This document shows positions 43,298 to 54,165 of a DNA stretch of 64,000 nt, one piece after another. Under the pieces are notes generated by a model. It was not told the DNA's origin. It did not search any database and saw only the letters and a list, made by a program, of their open reading frames with translations. Made by a program: the position numbers and the translations under genes. Position 1 is the stretch's first letter. Each line of letters opens with the position of its first letter. Origin of the DNA: Hydnum rufescens UP504 (taxonomy: Eukaryota > Basidiomycota > Agaricomycetes > Cantharellales > Hydnaceae); the NCBI GenBank assembly GCA_014904985.1, contig MU128914.1, positions 1 through 64,000 on the forward strand, in the 5' to 3' direction.

Positions 43298-44652
43298 CTA
43301 CTTTTCCTTCTTGGGCTCGCGATAAGTCAGAGTTGCGCTAGCCTGGTTGACAGGCAGGAGGAGAATTTCTGCCAGATTGACGTGCGGCGGACGTGCAGCG
43401 GCCCATACGATCTCCTCCGCTACGTCCTGAGCCACCACTGCGGATCAGAGAACAAGTCAGCTTCTCCTCCCCCTATCAATCAAAAAAGGAAAAAAAAAAA
43501 GGTGTCATTCACTCACGTGGCTGAAGACCTTCGTACACCTTGTCAGCTGCTGCCTGGTCCCCGCGGAACCTTACTACGGAGAACTCTGCACACCAGAGGG
43601 ATGAATGAATGTCAGCAACTTTCATCTTCGCTTTAGCATAGAGAAGAAGACAACAACGCACTAGTCTCCACCAATCCTAACAAGCGAGAACACTTTACGA
43701 TTTAGCAAACAGAAATAATCACCAAACCAATCGTATCTCACCCGGTTGAATCTCCGTAACGCGAATAGGAGTATTGACAACTTCACGCAGGAGCGCTCCG
43801 TTGAATGCGCTCACGGCAGCCTTGGTGGCGCAGTAAATAGAGCCTCCGGGGTAAGACTCGCGTCCAGCGATACTCCCAATGTTAATCACATGGCCCGCAC
43901 GACGGGCTTTAAAGTCTACATGTACGCACACCAGCGTCAGCCACTATGGGTCAATGACAGAGAAAGAAGGAAAGACACAGACGATTCACGAGTAGTTGCG
44001 AGACCGAAATGAGGCCAAACACATTAGTGCCAAACATAGCCTCGATATCCGACTCTGAAATATCCCCGACTCGTTCCACTCCCAAGACAAAGCCAGCATT
44101 GTTAACTGCCAGAAAACACGAAAAAAAAAGATCGTTCAATACCCCAGGCAACCCCCGGATTTGACAAAATCCACAAAAAAAAAAAAGTGACGCCATCCTG
44201 ACCGAGAATGTCGACATCCCTAAATTCACTGGGGACGTGGTCCCACAGCTTGCCGACGGCAACGCGGTCGGATACATCAAGCTGTACCGTAGTGAATTTT
44301 CCGCCGGCTTGCACCCCAGATTCCTGATGGGCAGCGGTACAAGCCGCCGCAACCTGTTTTAACCCTTCGCTGCGACGAGCTGCCAAGATCACATTTGATC
44401 CAGCCTACAATGCCATTCCCGATGAGTCACTTCGAGCCGGCTGCCAGGGCGCGGACTTGTGCGCGAGAAATCAGCCTACCTTGGCGAAGAGAACGGCAGC
44501 AGCCTTGAGGCCGGCCACAAAAAAAAAGCAAAACATGAGATCCAGGCTAGGGAGCAAAATCTCATCGCACATACCGCACCGATTCCCCCACTGGCGCCAG
44601 TGATGAGGACGATCTTGTTCTGAAGACGACTAACGTTGAAGATGGATGCCAT
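43298..44652 (-). CDS. NADP-dependent short-chain dehydrogenase (YMR226C/YdfG-like)
   Basis: Classical SDR oxidoreductase with a broad role on 3-hydroxy acids and allo-threonine/serine in this family. About seven exons. Exon 1 from ATG 44652 reads RLQNKIVLITGASGGIGA, the TGxxxGxG dinucleotide loop. Then NVILAARRSEGLK (NADP-type Arg residues), FTTVQLDVSDRVAVG, NNAGFVLGVERVGDISESDI, HVINIGSIAGRESYPGGSIY followed by CATKAAV (catalytic Ser, Tyr, Lys), PIRVTEIQPG, and the terminal exon VAQDVAEEIVWAAARPPHVN and LAEILLLPVNQA to the TAG at 43298. These are hallmarks of the serine/3-hydroxy-acid dehydrogenase subgroup. One middle splice junction near 43925-43990 is uncertain. No transit signal. Confidence 0.9.
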
Positions 44653-44890
44653 GAATAATAGAGGAAGGAAGGATCGTGAATAGAATCGTGGCGATTCGGC
44701 CAATGGCGGAGCGTGGGATCCTCCACATTCGGACTTGGTGGAGAACTCGGGCGGATCAACATTTCTCTCTTCTCATTCTCATCCCTGGCCATGGTCGTAC
44801 AACGCTCTATTTCTATGAATAAAAAAAAACACAACAACAAGCAGCAATATTTGGAGAATAAAACTAGGCAAAAAATCAAGCCGCGACGGA

Positions 44891-46909
44891 TTATGCGGCA
44901 GTCAGGACCAGGTGCTCCTCGGGCCTCTGAGGCTGGTACTTGGGCTTGGACCGCTCCAAACGCTTATACCCCACGTCCCTCTTCCCCTCTTCCATCGTAA
45001 AGCCGTTGGACGCTTGGACCCGTCCGAGGCCCTTGTCATCGAATTCAGGCCCGAGGTCCTCGCCAGTCGCCTGCAACCACTCGAGTACCGGTTTTCGTAC
45101 CCACCGAGGAGGGGGCCCGCCGAACCTCTGGAACCCACCAAACGTCCCTCCTTCGAACCAGCCGAGATGCCCACCATATGGCGTGACTACCTGGAAGACC
45201 CATTGGCTTTGCCGTATCTCGTTGACCGGCATCTCTGCCACAATGGGGTCGTCCGAGGCATTGAACGCGATGAATGGGATCCTGATGTCTTGTACGGAGT
45301 CGTGCGCCGACGACCCTGCGTAGTACGCATCAGCGGACTCGAATGGAAACTTAGGTGCGGAGCCGCCCATCCAACACGTAACGTGGTGATCGAAATCCTT
45401 CAGTGTAGGTGCACGCATCTTGAGTAGCCGCAAAATATGGGGCGTCGCTTTCGTCGGTGCGAGTTTGTTCAGTGTCTCGAGATGACTACGGAGAAGGTAC
45501 AGTAAATTTCCACCAAGTGCCTTGGAATACAAGTTTCGATAAATCCATCGCTTTTCTAGCATGTCACTGTTGAGCGTCAAGTTCCACGGCTAACGTCCCC
45601 CACGCTGGTCAGATATCGGCACTAACACATGATCAGGATACAACTCACACATCCAAGGACGCAGGCAGAACGAAGCCGACATGTCCCGCCCTCTTCCTCG
45701 ACGTATCGGGTCAGGACGTTTGCACCCAACGAGAAACCAATGCCAAGTAAGGGCGCTTCGGGGTACAGCTCCCGAAGATACAAGAGAGTAGATCTCAGAT
45801 CGTCAGTATGCGCACCACTATACAGCTGGGCAGTAGTCAGGGGGACGCCAGCACCTTGATAAGGGGACGCAGCAACCCCGTTACGTCATTGATAGGGAGC
45901 CAGGATCTAGAACACTCACAGCCGCGAAAGTTCATCACGCACGCGCGATAACCCAACCCCCCATCTTCCTTTGAAGCACAAGCGGTGGATAGAATGTCGC
46001 GTACATACGACTCGAAGGACCCTGTTCTAGCGATGAGCAACACTGCAGAAAAAAAATAGCCATATCCGCACCTCCTGAAAGACCATGCAGAACGACGATG
46101 ACGGGAGTTTTGGGATCGAGAACGCGATGAGCGGTCGGGGGTGTAAAATCAAGGCCACTTGGACAAACGATCCATTTCAACATGAGCGAAAGGAAAATTG
46201 GTGACGCACATCGTCCCGCCATCAGGCAGTCGTAGCAAGGTTCTGATAGTAAAAGGGTAAGACGGTACGGGAGGCCTACGCAAGCACGGACGTGCTCACC
46301 GCTCGTACTCGACTAGATCCTTCTTGGTAAAATCGCCCATGACGCAGTAAATGGTATTTAGATGGCCGCTATACACGTTGTAAAAGTCAGAGGCATGAAC
46401 ATCACGCACACAGTCCTCAAGCAGGAACGTACCTTCGAAGCCACCAGCTGGGAACATAGTCTAGTCGAATACAGGATAAGCAGTTGCTTGCATAGCTGAC
46501 GTCAAGCGCCTGGGCAAGGGGTACCTTTAAGAAGGGTAGGGCATCGTGCTTCGACGAAGGAGCGGATTGATACGTGCTCGGTAGCTCGTTTTAGCTTGTT
46601 GATAGTGTTGCCGTTGGAGTAGGGTCCCAAAGCGGGTTGTTCGTTGGAATGGAATGTTTCACCGTTTGCTTGGAGGTCCCGCAGCTCTTGTGTGAGGGTA
46701 TTGGTGATGATGTCCTTTGGGTCCCGTTTTTTGGCGGTGAAGTAGGCTGGCTCGTTAGGGTAGTACAGCCGAGGAAGATAATCTGGTTTTGCGGATAAGT
46801 AGTTCAGGAACGCAACGACAGAGTTCAGGAGAGCGACAAGAAGGGAGACAATGGTCTCCCAAGGCGTCACGTCCGCGCCCTCAAAGTCTGCGAGGGTGAC
46901 GGTAGACAT
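44891..46909 (-). CDS. Alpha/beta hydrolase, ABHD1/3 - yeast YMR210W/EHT1 family
   Basis: Lipid-active serine hydrolase family (EMB8/ABHD3; yeast relatives make or cleave medium-chain esters and monoacylglycerol). ATG at 46909; the first exon has a hydrophobic N-terminal stretch (IVSLLVALLNSVVAFLNYLS), a likely membrane anchor. Further exons give WWLRRHLNTIYCVMGDFTKK, LLRLPDGGTIGLDFTPPT, VIVVLHGLSGG (oxyanion region), FESYVRDILSTACASK, YRACVMNFRGC, LLGIGFSLGANVLTRY (nucleophile Ser in GFSLG), FIAFNASDDPIV (acid Asp) and VVTPYGGHLGWFEGG (catalytic His). It ends at TAA 44893-44891. All splice junctions can be joined in frame by eye with GT-AG introns of roughly 45-70 bp. No defects. Confidence 0.88.
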
Positions 46910-47283
46910 GATGGCCGGGAGCAGGGTGGAATAGGAATATACAGTATATATCCATATCAAGATATAGATTTTCGACCATACCGACTTGCAATTAGCATTT
47001 TCAGTTTTCGGTATTTTACTTCCGCGCTCATCTTATCACTGACAAATCTTTTTCTCGGCGGATAGGCCCTTCGGTATCGGTGGAGGACCCCTCCAACCAG
47101 GGCTGCGAGACACGTGTTTCCCACGATCGCGGTCAACCGCGAGCACAGGGCGGATGTAATATGTTTCATGGGCGCATGGGCGCTTAAATTATAATTACCC
47201 CTGTTATTTGCAAGAGCTAATACTGTGAATATTAGATTCCATCGCCGCATAGATTGCATGCCATAGGACCCTTGGCCTTCTCC
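46910..47283. other. Intergenic, no gene recognised
   Basis: Lies between the 5' end of the hydrolase gene and the 3' end of the F-box/WD40 gene, both on the minus strand. A TATATA run (46940-46953) just upstream of the hydrolase start could be its TATA element. Confidence 0.4.
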
Positions 47284-49617
47284 CTATAATTTCACAAAGG
47301 CCGTATCTAAACCGAACGAGAAGTCCCAGATACATATCCGCTACATGACGTTTATCCGCGCAATGAGTGTTTTTTTTTGGTGAAAGAAAATAGGGTCTAA
47401 ATGCAGGAACACTCACGGCGTCTTCTCCGCAGCTGACAATCTAAGACAAAGGATTAGCACCAGTCGAACAATCGAGAAGGGAAAGAAGCATACCTTGGTG
47501 CAATCAAAAGCAACGCCGAAGATACGGCCAGTGTGACCACTTACAAGATCACTCAGCAACGCCCCCGTCTTCTTGTCCCACACCTGCCATTCACAGAAGA
47601 GCGAGATGAAACAAAATTCACCCTCCTATTCATATCGATAGATAACCGGTCACTTACCTTAATCGTAGAATCGTAGCTCGCACTCACGACGACATCCTCG
47701 TCCATGACAACAGCTCGCACGAGATCTAGGTGCACTCGGTTCTCCGGCGGCATCACCCGCCTATCTCCCCCGCACAGCTCGCAGACATCGCCGGCTATCC
47801 CTCCCCCCGTCTCAGCCCCAGATAGACCAGCTTGTACCCGCGCTGCGGCAATAAGGGCACTAAATTGAGCGTTCGCGGCCGCCGAATATAATCCCGTCAT
47901 ATCCACGTGACTTTCAGGGAACGACAGAGGTTGTGCTTGGTGTCTCCAAGGATCTGTTGACCAGCCCCGATGCGTGCAAAGGTCAAAAAGTCGTATCTGC
48001 CGGTCAGAAGATCCCGTCACGATATGCGGCATGGAAAAATCGATCGAAGCTAATCTGCAAATTCAGGTGACATGTGAGTGAGTCATCCGACAAGAAACAA
48101 ATCTGCGAACCCGCGAGTATGGTGTCCCTCAAAAATACGAAGGAGATCCCCAGTTTCTGCATCCCATAATCGGAGAGATCTATCTCCAGAGGCAGAAACG
48201 ATAAGAGAATTAGAAAGGGCAAGCGAATTCACAGCCGCGCGATGTGATCGAAGGGTATGAAGAGGCTTCAGAGACAGGAGATCGTAGATGCGAAGTGTAC
48301 GATCTACGACCATCAAACGATATGCAATCAAGACGCAGACCCACACTGGAGATAGCGTCAGAACATCAAACCTTTGCTGCATGAGACTACGCGCTCCTCA
48401 TCACAACGGACACATAGAACACTGTCATAATGTCCGTCTCTTCCCTCCAGTACTTTGACGGGAAGCGCTGTCCGCAAGGACCATATAACGATTTGACCAT
48501 CACTTCCACCACTAATCAGAAAGCCATGCGTCGCAGACACGCATATCGAGAGCACACTTCCAACGTGTACGCCTTGAAATACCTTAGTCGGGGAGGAGCG
48601 AGAATGTGCAGGTGAAGAGAGGTTCCACTGCAGAATTCTCTGGTCTCGTGAGGCAGTATAAAGGGTGGGCTCGGAGGTGCGTGGATCAGACGCAAGACAA
48701 AGTGAATAGATAGTGGAAGTATGGCCACCCCGGTGGTCTGTGCCACCATTAAGTGGTGTATGTATTGGGTCATGCAGAGTTGTGAGACGATAATTGGATG
48801 TTCGTAGGCGTCTGCGCAGGATAGTCCGTGTCCGGTAAAGGGCCTTATAGTCAGGTCTACATGGTAGTTTCGGATTCGATAGTAGAACCGCAGGGGAGGA
48901 ATGCCGCAGGACAAGTCGCCGAGCTGAGAAGGCGGAATCTGTGCTGGTTTCATCGACAGAGGGCTTGGTGTCCGGCGGATTGGCCATGCTAAGAACCACG
49001 GCGGAACCAGAGGCATCATTTTCAGGCTCGTCGTCGCCGAAACCTTCGTCCACAGCTGGGGCTTGGGGATTGCTTGGAATTTGGACTGTTCTCCTGTCCA
49101 AGGTGTCTTGGTATGGAGTCCTCCACTCCCATTTGTTCGCATGACACAAACCCCGCCATAAGCCCTGGTCGTTGGCAAGTCGGTTCCATTGTCGATCAAC
49201 CAAAGATGCCGCCAGTAACGTGTCAACGGATAGGTAAGAGAACACATGCAAACCAATCTCCATAGGAAGGCACTATACACGAATGGACTTCATTGTGGCC
49301 AAGCATTTCAAAGTTTAGAACCTACAGATACTATATCCATCTGTAACATGGGAAGGACGCGTCGGTGGATCTCGCCAAGCTGCATAGTATTAAGTGACGC
49401 CTAGGAGATGGAGTGCAAGATCTAAGGGGCATCGACAGTAAGGATCACAGCACACCACCGAGCCCACTACATTACCTGCCCGTTCCGTTGCAGACATTCG
49501 TGAGACATCGACAGGCAAAGTGCTTGTGGATGACAATTTGGAGGACATAGTGGACGTCGTAGCTGAACTAGATGGCTGCGGTCCCTCATTGTCACTGTAG
49601 CCCTCATCATCAGACAT
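47284..49617 (-). CDS. F-box/WD40 repeat protein (SCF substrate receptor)
   Basis: Likely substrate receptor of an SCF ubiquitin ligase. The probable first exon from ATG 49617 is disordered and Ser/Thr-rich (MSDDEGYSDNEGPQPSSSAT). Next LGEIHRRVLPMLQMDI leads into the F-box (LPMEIGLHVFSYLSVDTLLA, then SLVDRQWNRLANDQGLWRGL). After an acidic linker come about seven WD repeats: TLYTASRDQRILQWNL, GFLISGGSDGQIVIWSL, ERVVSCSKDRTLRIYDL, IVSASGDRSLRLWD, IVTGSSDRQIRLFDL, VVVSASYDSTIKVWD and VSCGEDARICIWDF, the last spliced from an exon ending at 47284. The order of domains is that of Cdc4/Met30/Pof1-type proteins, but the substrate is unknown. The donor of exon 1 is unclear. If that exon is not used, translation could start at ATG 49385. 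Confidence 0.85.
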
Positions 49618-49685
49618 GGCGACACTGGAAGCGGAATTACCTCCGGGCTCCGTGCCACCACTTACGTAAGCATAGATCTGGACTC

Positions 49686-51324
49686 ATGGACAACCTCTTG
49701 GAATGGCTATTTTCAAAAGATCAAATAAGTCAACTCCCAGTGAGGTGCCAGCGTACTCCGTCGGGAGGCCGGGGTTTGGTTCTCATTCGGGATATCGATG
49801 TACGCGCGGCGGCTATGCGAAAATGTCTCGAGTTTGATTGAGAGCTTTGCATGACATCTTTTTAGCCTCAAACCGCCTTGTTCACCATCCCAGCCCGTTT
49901 CCTTCTTAATCGCTTTACGATTGGGCATCAATACCCTTTGTCTGATACTCAACTTACATCTACTCAGCTTCTCTCCTTGCACCTATATCTTCATAGACAC
50001 GACCGAGAGGATAAATTTTGGCCCTTCATATCGTCGCTTCCTGAGGAGTTCGATACACATCCCCTGACGTGGATAATACAGACTCGCGGCTCTGGCTTAT
50101 ATCCCATCCACTCCACCCTGCTCAGATTGTTACCGGGCAGTGCACGTCGTCCTCTCAACCAAGTTGCAGATAGATTTCAAGATGACGTTGATACAATTAG
50201 GAGCTATCTGGTATTCGCACTTCCTTCGTCCCCCGAAGAAATCAATTATCCTAATTGTGACGTAGAAAAGTGCGCGGATTGGCAAATGGGATCATCCCGA
50301 CTCTGGTTTAGATGTCGATGGTTTCCTTTGGGCTTGGCTCAATGGTACACAACCTTCACCCATTATCGCGCGCCTTATCATTATGATCCACCCTTTCCTT
50401 CCGTAGTTAATACCCGATGCCTCTATCTTCGCATAGGACAAACATCCTCAATGGTTGAAGACCTAACTCTTTGCCCTCTGGTTGACTTCGCCAACCACAC
50501 TGGAAACCCTCAGCTTTCCTCCCAATTTATCCCTAACTATTCTCCCCCAAGCCTCTTCAATCCTCACGTACCGACTGAACCGTTATCTATCACATTAACA
50601 TCACGCGGAGCCGGACCCCTCAAAACCGGCGATGAGATACTCCTGGAATATGGCTCTCACTCAAATACGACCCTTTTTTCCGAATATGGCTTTGTCCTTC
50701 CCAGGCGGAGCGAATCCGACGCCGGCGACATCGATCTCGATGACATCATCCAAGACATGCTTCATCCTCGTGGTCTCCTTCAGGGCGTTCTAGAACGTTG
50801 GAACTATTGGCAGTTGCGTTCACCATTAATCCCTCTTTGAGCTCTTAGGCCCGTCCTAACGACCTTTGGAGCCGCGCAGCAATTGGTCAATTCACACTCA
50901 GCCGCTGCCCGCACACCCCTCGTATCGACTATTGACTGTCCTTCGGTTAATATGTCTCCCGGCAGCTGCGCACGCCAGTATCGTGCAGGACTCTCAGAGT
51001 ACCCCGTCGGACCCGCACTTGCCGTGGGAACCGTCCGCTGATGATACCTTCGATCGATGGAAGGCGACAGTCCTGGGCCTGACGGATTCGATTTCCGACC
51101 GCAACGAAGAACAAATACGCGAATTGCTAGCGTCCGTATGTATTCGACTTCAAGAACTCAGTCACACAACCCTGGCTCAATTAGACGAAGAACCCATCTT
51201 GAAAGAGAAAGGCAAAGACGGCTGGGCTTCGTATGGCTTTAGTTGCGTGCAAGAGCTGTGGACAGAAGTTCGCGACGTTGCGTCCCAAGTCCATCGCAGC
51301 GTCGTTCGTGGAGAGGAGTTTTAA
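49686..51324 (+). CDS. SET-domain lysine methyltransferase (Rubisco-LSMT type)
   Basis: Protein lysine N-methyltransferase of the SETD3/SETD6/Rkm class. Three exons join cleanly: 49686-49799, 49866-50812 and 50880-51324. The protein begins MDNLLEWLFSKDQISQLPVR; the SET N-part GRGLVLIRDID continues across the intron as PQTALFTIPARFLLNR. The split SET core has CPLVDFANHTGNPQ (the NH of the AdoMet site) and DEILLEYGSHSNTTLFSEYG followed by FVLP (the catalytic EYG/Y region). The last exon (NWSIHTQPLPAHPSYRLLTV; ILKEKGKDGWASYGF) is the helical Rubis-subs-bind domain. The third intron boundary uses an unusual GTTGCG donor with branch CCTAAC and acceptor GCAG. It is divergent from the F-box gene, with 68 bp between the ATGs. 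Substrate not predictable. Confidence 0.88.
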
Positions 51325-51533
51325 ATTATGCTGCACAACAACCGCGGGCGATGTACTTCCAAGTAAAAAAAAAAAAGATGTTTCTACCATCAAGGCCAAC
51401 AACGACATACCCATCTGTGTGCCTTTCCCCCCCAAAAAATTGCACAAGTGCGCGACATGATCAACATCTCCGAAAAACAAAGACAAGACAACAATCGGTT
51501 CAAGCCTCATCCCAACATCTCCCGTAACCCTGC

Positions 51534-51838
51534 TACACCCGGAATAGGGAGGGCGGTTCGTCCTGGTAGAATGTCCCGTTCGCTGCCGCCTGGGCGAGGG
51601 CCTTCTGCCTTTCTTTCATTTGAGCATCTTTCTTGAGACATTGTGAGCACTTCCCATCGAATGTCCGAATGTCGTACTGCCCGGGGGTTTGCATCATACG
51701 AATGCACGTCGCGTGGGATGTACAGTATGTGGTCGGCTGTGGGTGGGCAGACGAGAAGGTGCATTTGGGATTACGGCAATCGTATCGTCCGGTCGCTATT
51801 GAGATGAAGCAAGGGCACTCCTTGTGCCGCCAACCTTG
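51534..51838 (-). CDS. Cys-rich hypothetical protein, C-terminal exon
   Basis: A 101-codon exon after an acceptor-like GTACAG: QGWRHKECPCFISIATGRYD, CRNPKCTFSSAHPQPTTYCT, SHATCIRMMQTPGQYDIRTF and KCSQCLKKDAQMKERQKALA, ending at TAG 51536-51534. Regular Cys spacing suggests metal binding or disulfides. The upstream exon(s) cannot be defined: the sequence toward 52140 has a short frame (MIKFLDLKPLGKDIVAVPPC) that may belong. No family recognised. Confidence 0.5.
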
Positions 51839-52411
51839 CTGTACCTATCCCCATGTGATGTATTATGAAGCGGTGCTTTCAACATTCGGATGAATACGCA
51901 CATTAACACACATAGCGTTGGAATGTAAGATTGGGACAATCCGGTTGGAGGAAGAGTTACAGCGCGACGGACGTCTGGGTGGGTAGAGTATTTAGCAGGG
52001 CAAGGGGGGACAGCGACGATATCTTTTCCGAGCGGCTTTAAATCTAGGAATTTTATCATTTTTCCCTGCACCCGCGTCTCCTTATAGGGTTCTGTTGGAA
52101 AACCGCAGCCACGCGCGTGCAGTAAGGCCAAATGCACAGTCCACTAATTCCTTTGGGCATGTGTGGACAACGTGGTGGTGGCCTTCTTGGTCGCATGATG
52201 GAGCAGTCCGAAAAGAGGGTCACTAGAGATCATCGGAGCCTGATTATCCTCGCCTGCGCAACGATGGAGTGTCTATTGTGCAGTTATCAACACCGATAGC
52301 AATCGTATAATGTCACCCTCCTTGTCTCCGTATTGCTAATACCACCTGGACCTTGTTCTTAATCTAAAGACAGAAAGACAGTTACCAGTTAAAGCGACGC
52401 CAAGTGATCAC
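51839..52411. other. Probable upstream part of the Cys-rich gene / intergenic
   Basis: No exon can be fixed with confidence. The interval 52140-52411 shows no coding sequence and probably holds the 3' flank of the bS21m gene. Confidence 0.3.
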
Positions 52412-52978
52412 CTAGGAAGGGTCCGAACACACCATTTCAGCAAACCTCCGCCTATGCCGTTCCCTCCTCAACCTCCTCCGCTTATCAGTGGGTTTCTCAT
52501 GTCGCTCCGCAAGGCGTAGCTCTTTGCGGACTGCATTGCGAGAAAGTATACCCATCACCCGACTGTAGGCCGTCGGCACATTCTGGGCCTTTACGTCAAA
52601 CGATCGCCCAGAATAAATCCCGACCGCAACGTTATCATTTCGCAGATTTTGGATTTTCTGCCTCTCGCTCTCCGATCGCCTCTCCCATGCAACTTCCGGG
52701 GACACTGTTGTTTGGGTGGAACCAAGGATACCGTCAAAAAGTTCGCTCATAGAACGTGCTTCTTTCTTGATGACGCGGGGTATCTGGACCGGAGGGGGCT
52801 GAGCCTCTTGCATAAAGCTCTCCCACAACTGTTCATTTGACTGGAGATTTGGCTGGGATTCGGCGGGGAAAGACGCCCGCGGGGTACGCAAGTTATAGTA
52901 TGGAGCAGATGTATGTAGAAAGCGTGGGCTGTGTGCGGGACGAACGAGTCGTTTTGCCTGTTGTAGCAGCTGCTGCAT
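52412..52978 (-). CDS. MRP21: Mitochondrial ribosomal protein bS21m
   Basis: Single-exon, 188 aa component of the mitoribosomal small subunit. The N-terminus is a mitochondrial targeting sequence (MQQLLQQAKRLVRPAHSPRF, Arg-rich, no acid). A disordered Pro/Ser middle follows. The conserved S21 domain is at the C-terminus: GRSFDVKAQNVPTAYSRVMG, ILSRNAVRKELRLAERHEKP and TDKRRRLRRERHRRRFAEMV, a strongly basic helix typical of S21. Long N-terminal extensions are usual in fungi. It is head to head with the Gir2-like gene, only 72 bp between start codons. Confidence 0.92.
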   Translation of the reverse strand: MQQLLQQAKRLVRPAHSPRFLHTSAPYYNLRTPRASFPAESQPNLQSNEQLWESFMQEAQPPPVQIPRVIKKEARSMSELFDGILGSTQTTVSPEVAWERRSESERQKIQNLRNDNVAVGIYSGRSFDVKAQNVPTAYSRVMGILSRNAVRKELRLAERHEKPTDKRRRLRRERHRRRFAEMVCSDPS

Positions 52979-53050
52979 TATTTCGCGCCCAACTGGGTTG
53001 AATTTGAATTGCTTCCGGTTTGTGCTACCCCTGGTTGGGAATAGAAATCC
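52979..53050. promoter_or_regulatory. Short bidirectional promoter interval
   Basis: The 72 bp between the start codons of bS21m (minus) and the Gir2-like gene (plus). Both 5' leaders and core promoters must fit here or overlap the coding exons. No TATA box is evident. Confidence 0.5.
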
Positions 53051-54165
53051 ATGTCTTCATCTGCTTTGACTGAGGAGTATGAAGTGTTGGAGTCTATATA
53101 CCCAGACGAAATCGAAAGTGCGCCTTGATTGCGATTGCCGCTGCATAATGGAGATTTTTTCAATTCCCTTGCACTGTTGTTCTCAGAAACGGCGGACGAT
53201 GAACTCGAGATCCGTGTCGATCCAGAAGAGCAGCCAACGAATGAAGAAGATCAGAGCAAGTCTGGGCTTTATCATAGTACTAAGATGGGGAAACGTCATT
53301 CATTCTGACCCCACCCATGGCATATCTCCCTCTAGTTCGCCTGGTGCTTAAAGTGCATTGTCCGCCAGATTATCCCGATGTGTTGCCGGACCTCACCATC
53401 GCCGCCTCGCAAGGGGAAATATCTAGCGCAGAAGAAGCATCTCTCTTGTCAACTCTTCATGACGTGGTCTGTATTGTGATTTCCATTCTAGGGGCTATTT
53501 TGGGTGCCATGGCCAGCGGGGTTGATCCTCGTGCACAATTTTGATTTATTAGGGAAAAGAAAGTATAGGCATGGCGATGATATTCACCCTGGTTTCCCAA
53601 CTCCAAGAATCGCTGCGATCGCTCGTAGATGCTAGAGTGGCCAGACGAAAACAGATAGCTGAGGATGCTGCTCGCCGCGAGGAAGAGGCGAGTTTCATTA
53701 TTTATTCGCAAATTAGCCTTATTAGATGATCTCGACGCCTCATACCCGGCCCCTTTTATTCTTTCAGATTGAGGAGGCACGCACAAAAGGGACGCCCGTG
53801 ACACCGAGCTCTTTTGCGGCGTGGAAGTTGCGCTTCAACCAAGAGTTGTCTAGAAAAGCTGCCGCTGAGGAGGACGAACGGTTGAAAATGATGACGCCCA
53901 AGGAGCGTGATGAATACAAAAAGAGCAAAACAAAACTTTCTGGTCAGCAATAGCCCCACACTATATCAACATTTAACGTGGGTTAATATCGTGTTTCACG
54001 CGTGTAGGCCGACATCTATTTGAACGAGATCGGAATCTGGCGAATGACGACGTACACGATGCCGAGGATGGCGTGGTATCTGTTGATATAAACCAGTACG
54101 ACCGACGCGCCGCGCGCGAAGTCGAGGAGGAAGAAGATCATGTACTTTTTAGTGATAGTGATTAA
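53051..54165 (+). CDS. GIR2: RWD-domain protein Gir2/RWDD1 (DRG-binding)
   Basis: Cytosolic partner of DRG-family GTPases and Gcn1, tied to translation control. Six exons give 251 aa in frame: 53051-53117, 53187-53276, 53336-53466, 53553-53687, 53768-53942 and 54008-54165. The RWD domain starts at once (LTEEYEVLESIYPDEIEK, then TADDELEIRVDPEEQPTNEE, LVLKVHCPPDYPDVLPDLTI). A coiled region (ARVARRKQIAEDAARREEE) and the DFRP/GIR2 stretch (RTKGTPVTPSSFAAWKLRFN) follow, ending in an acidic tail (AREVEEEEDHVLFSDSD). Intron 4 appears to use a GC donor (GAG|GCGAGT), since the only in-frame join needs it. No defects. Confidence 0.9.
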
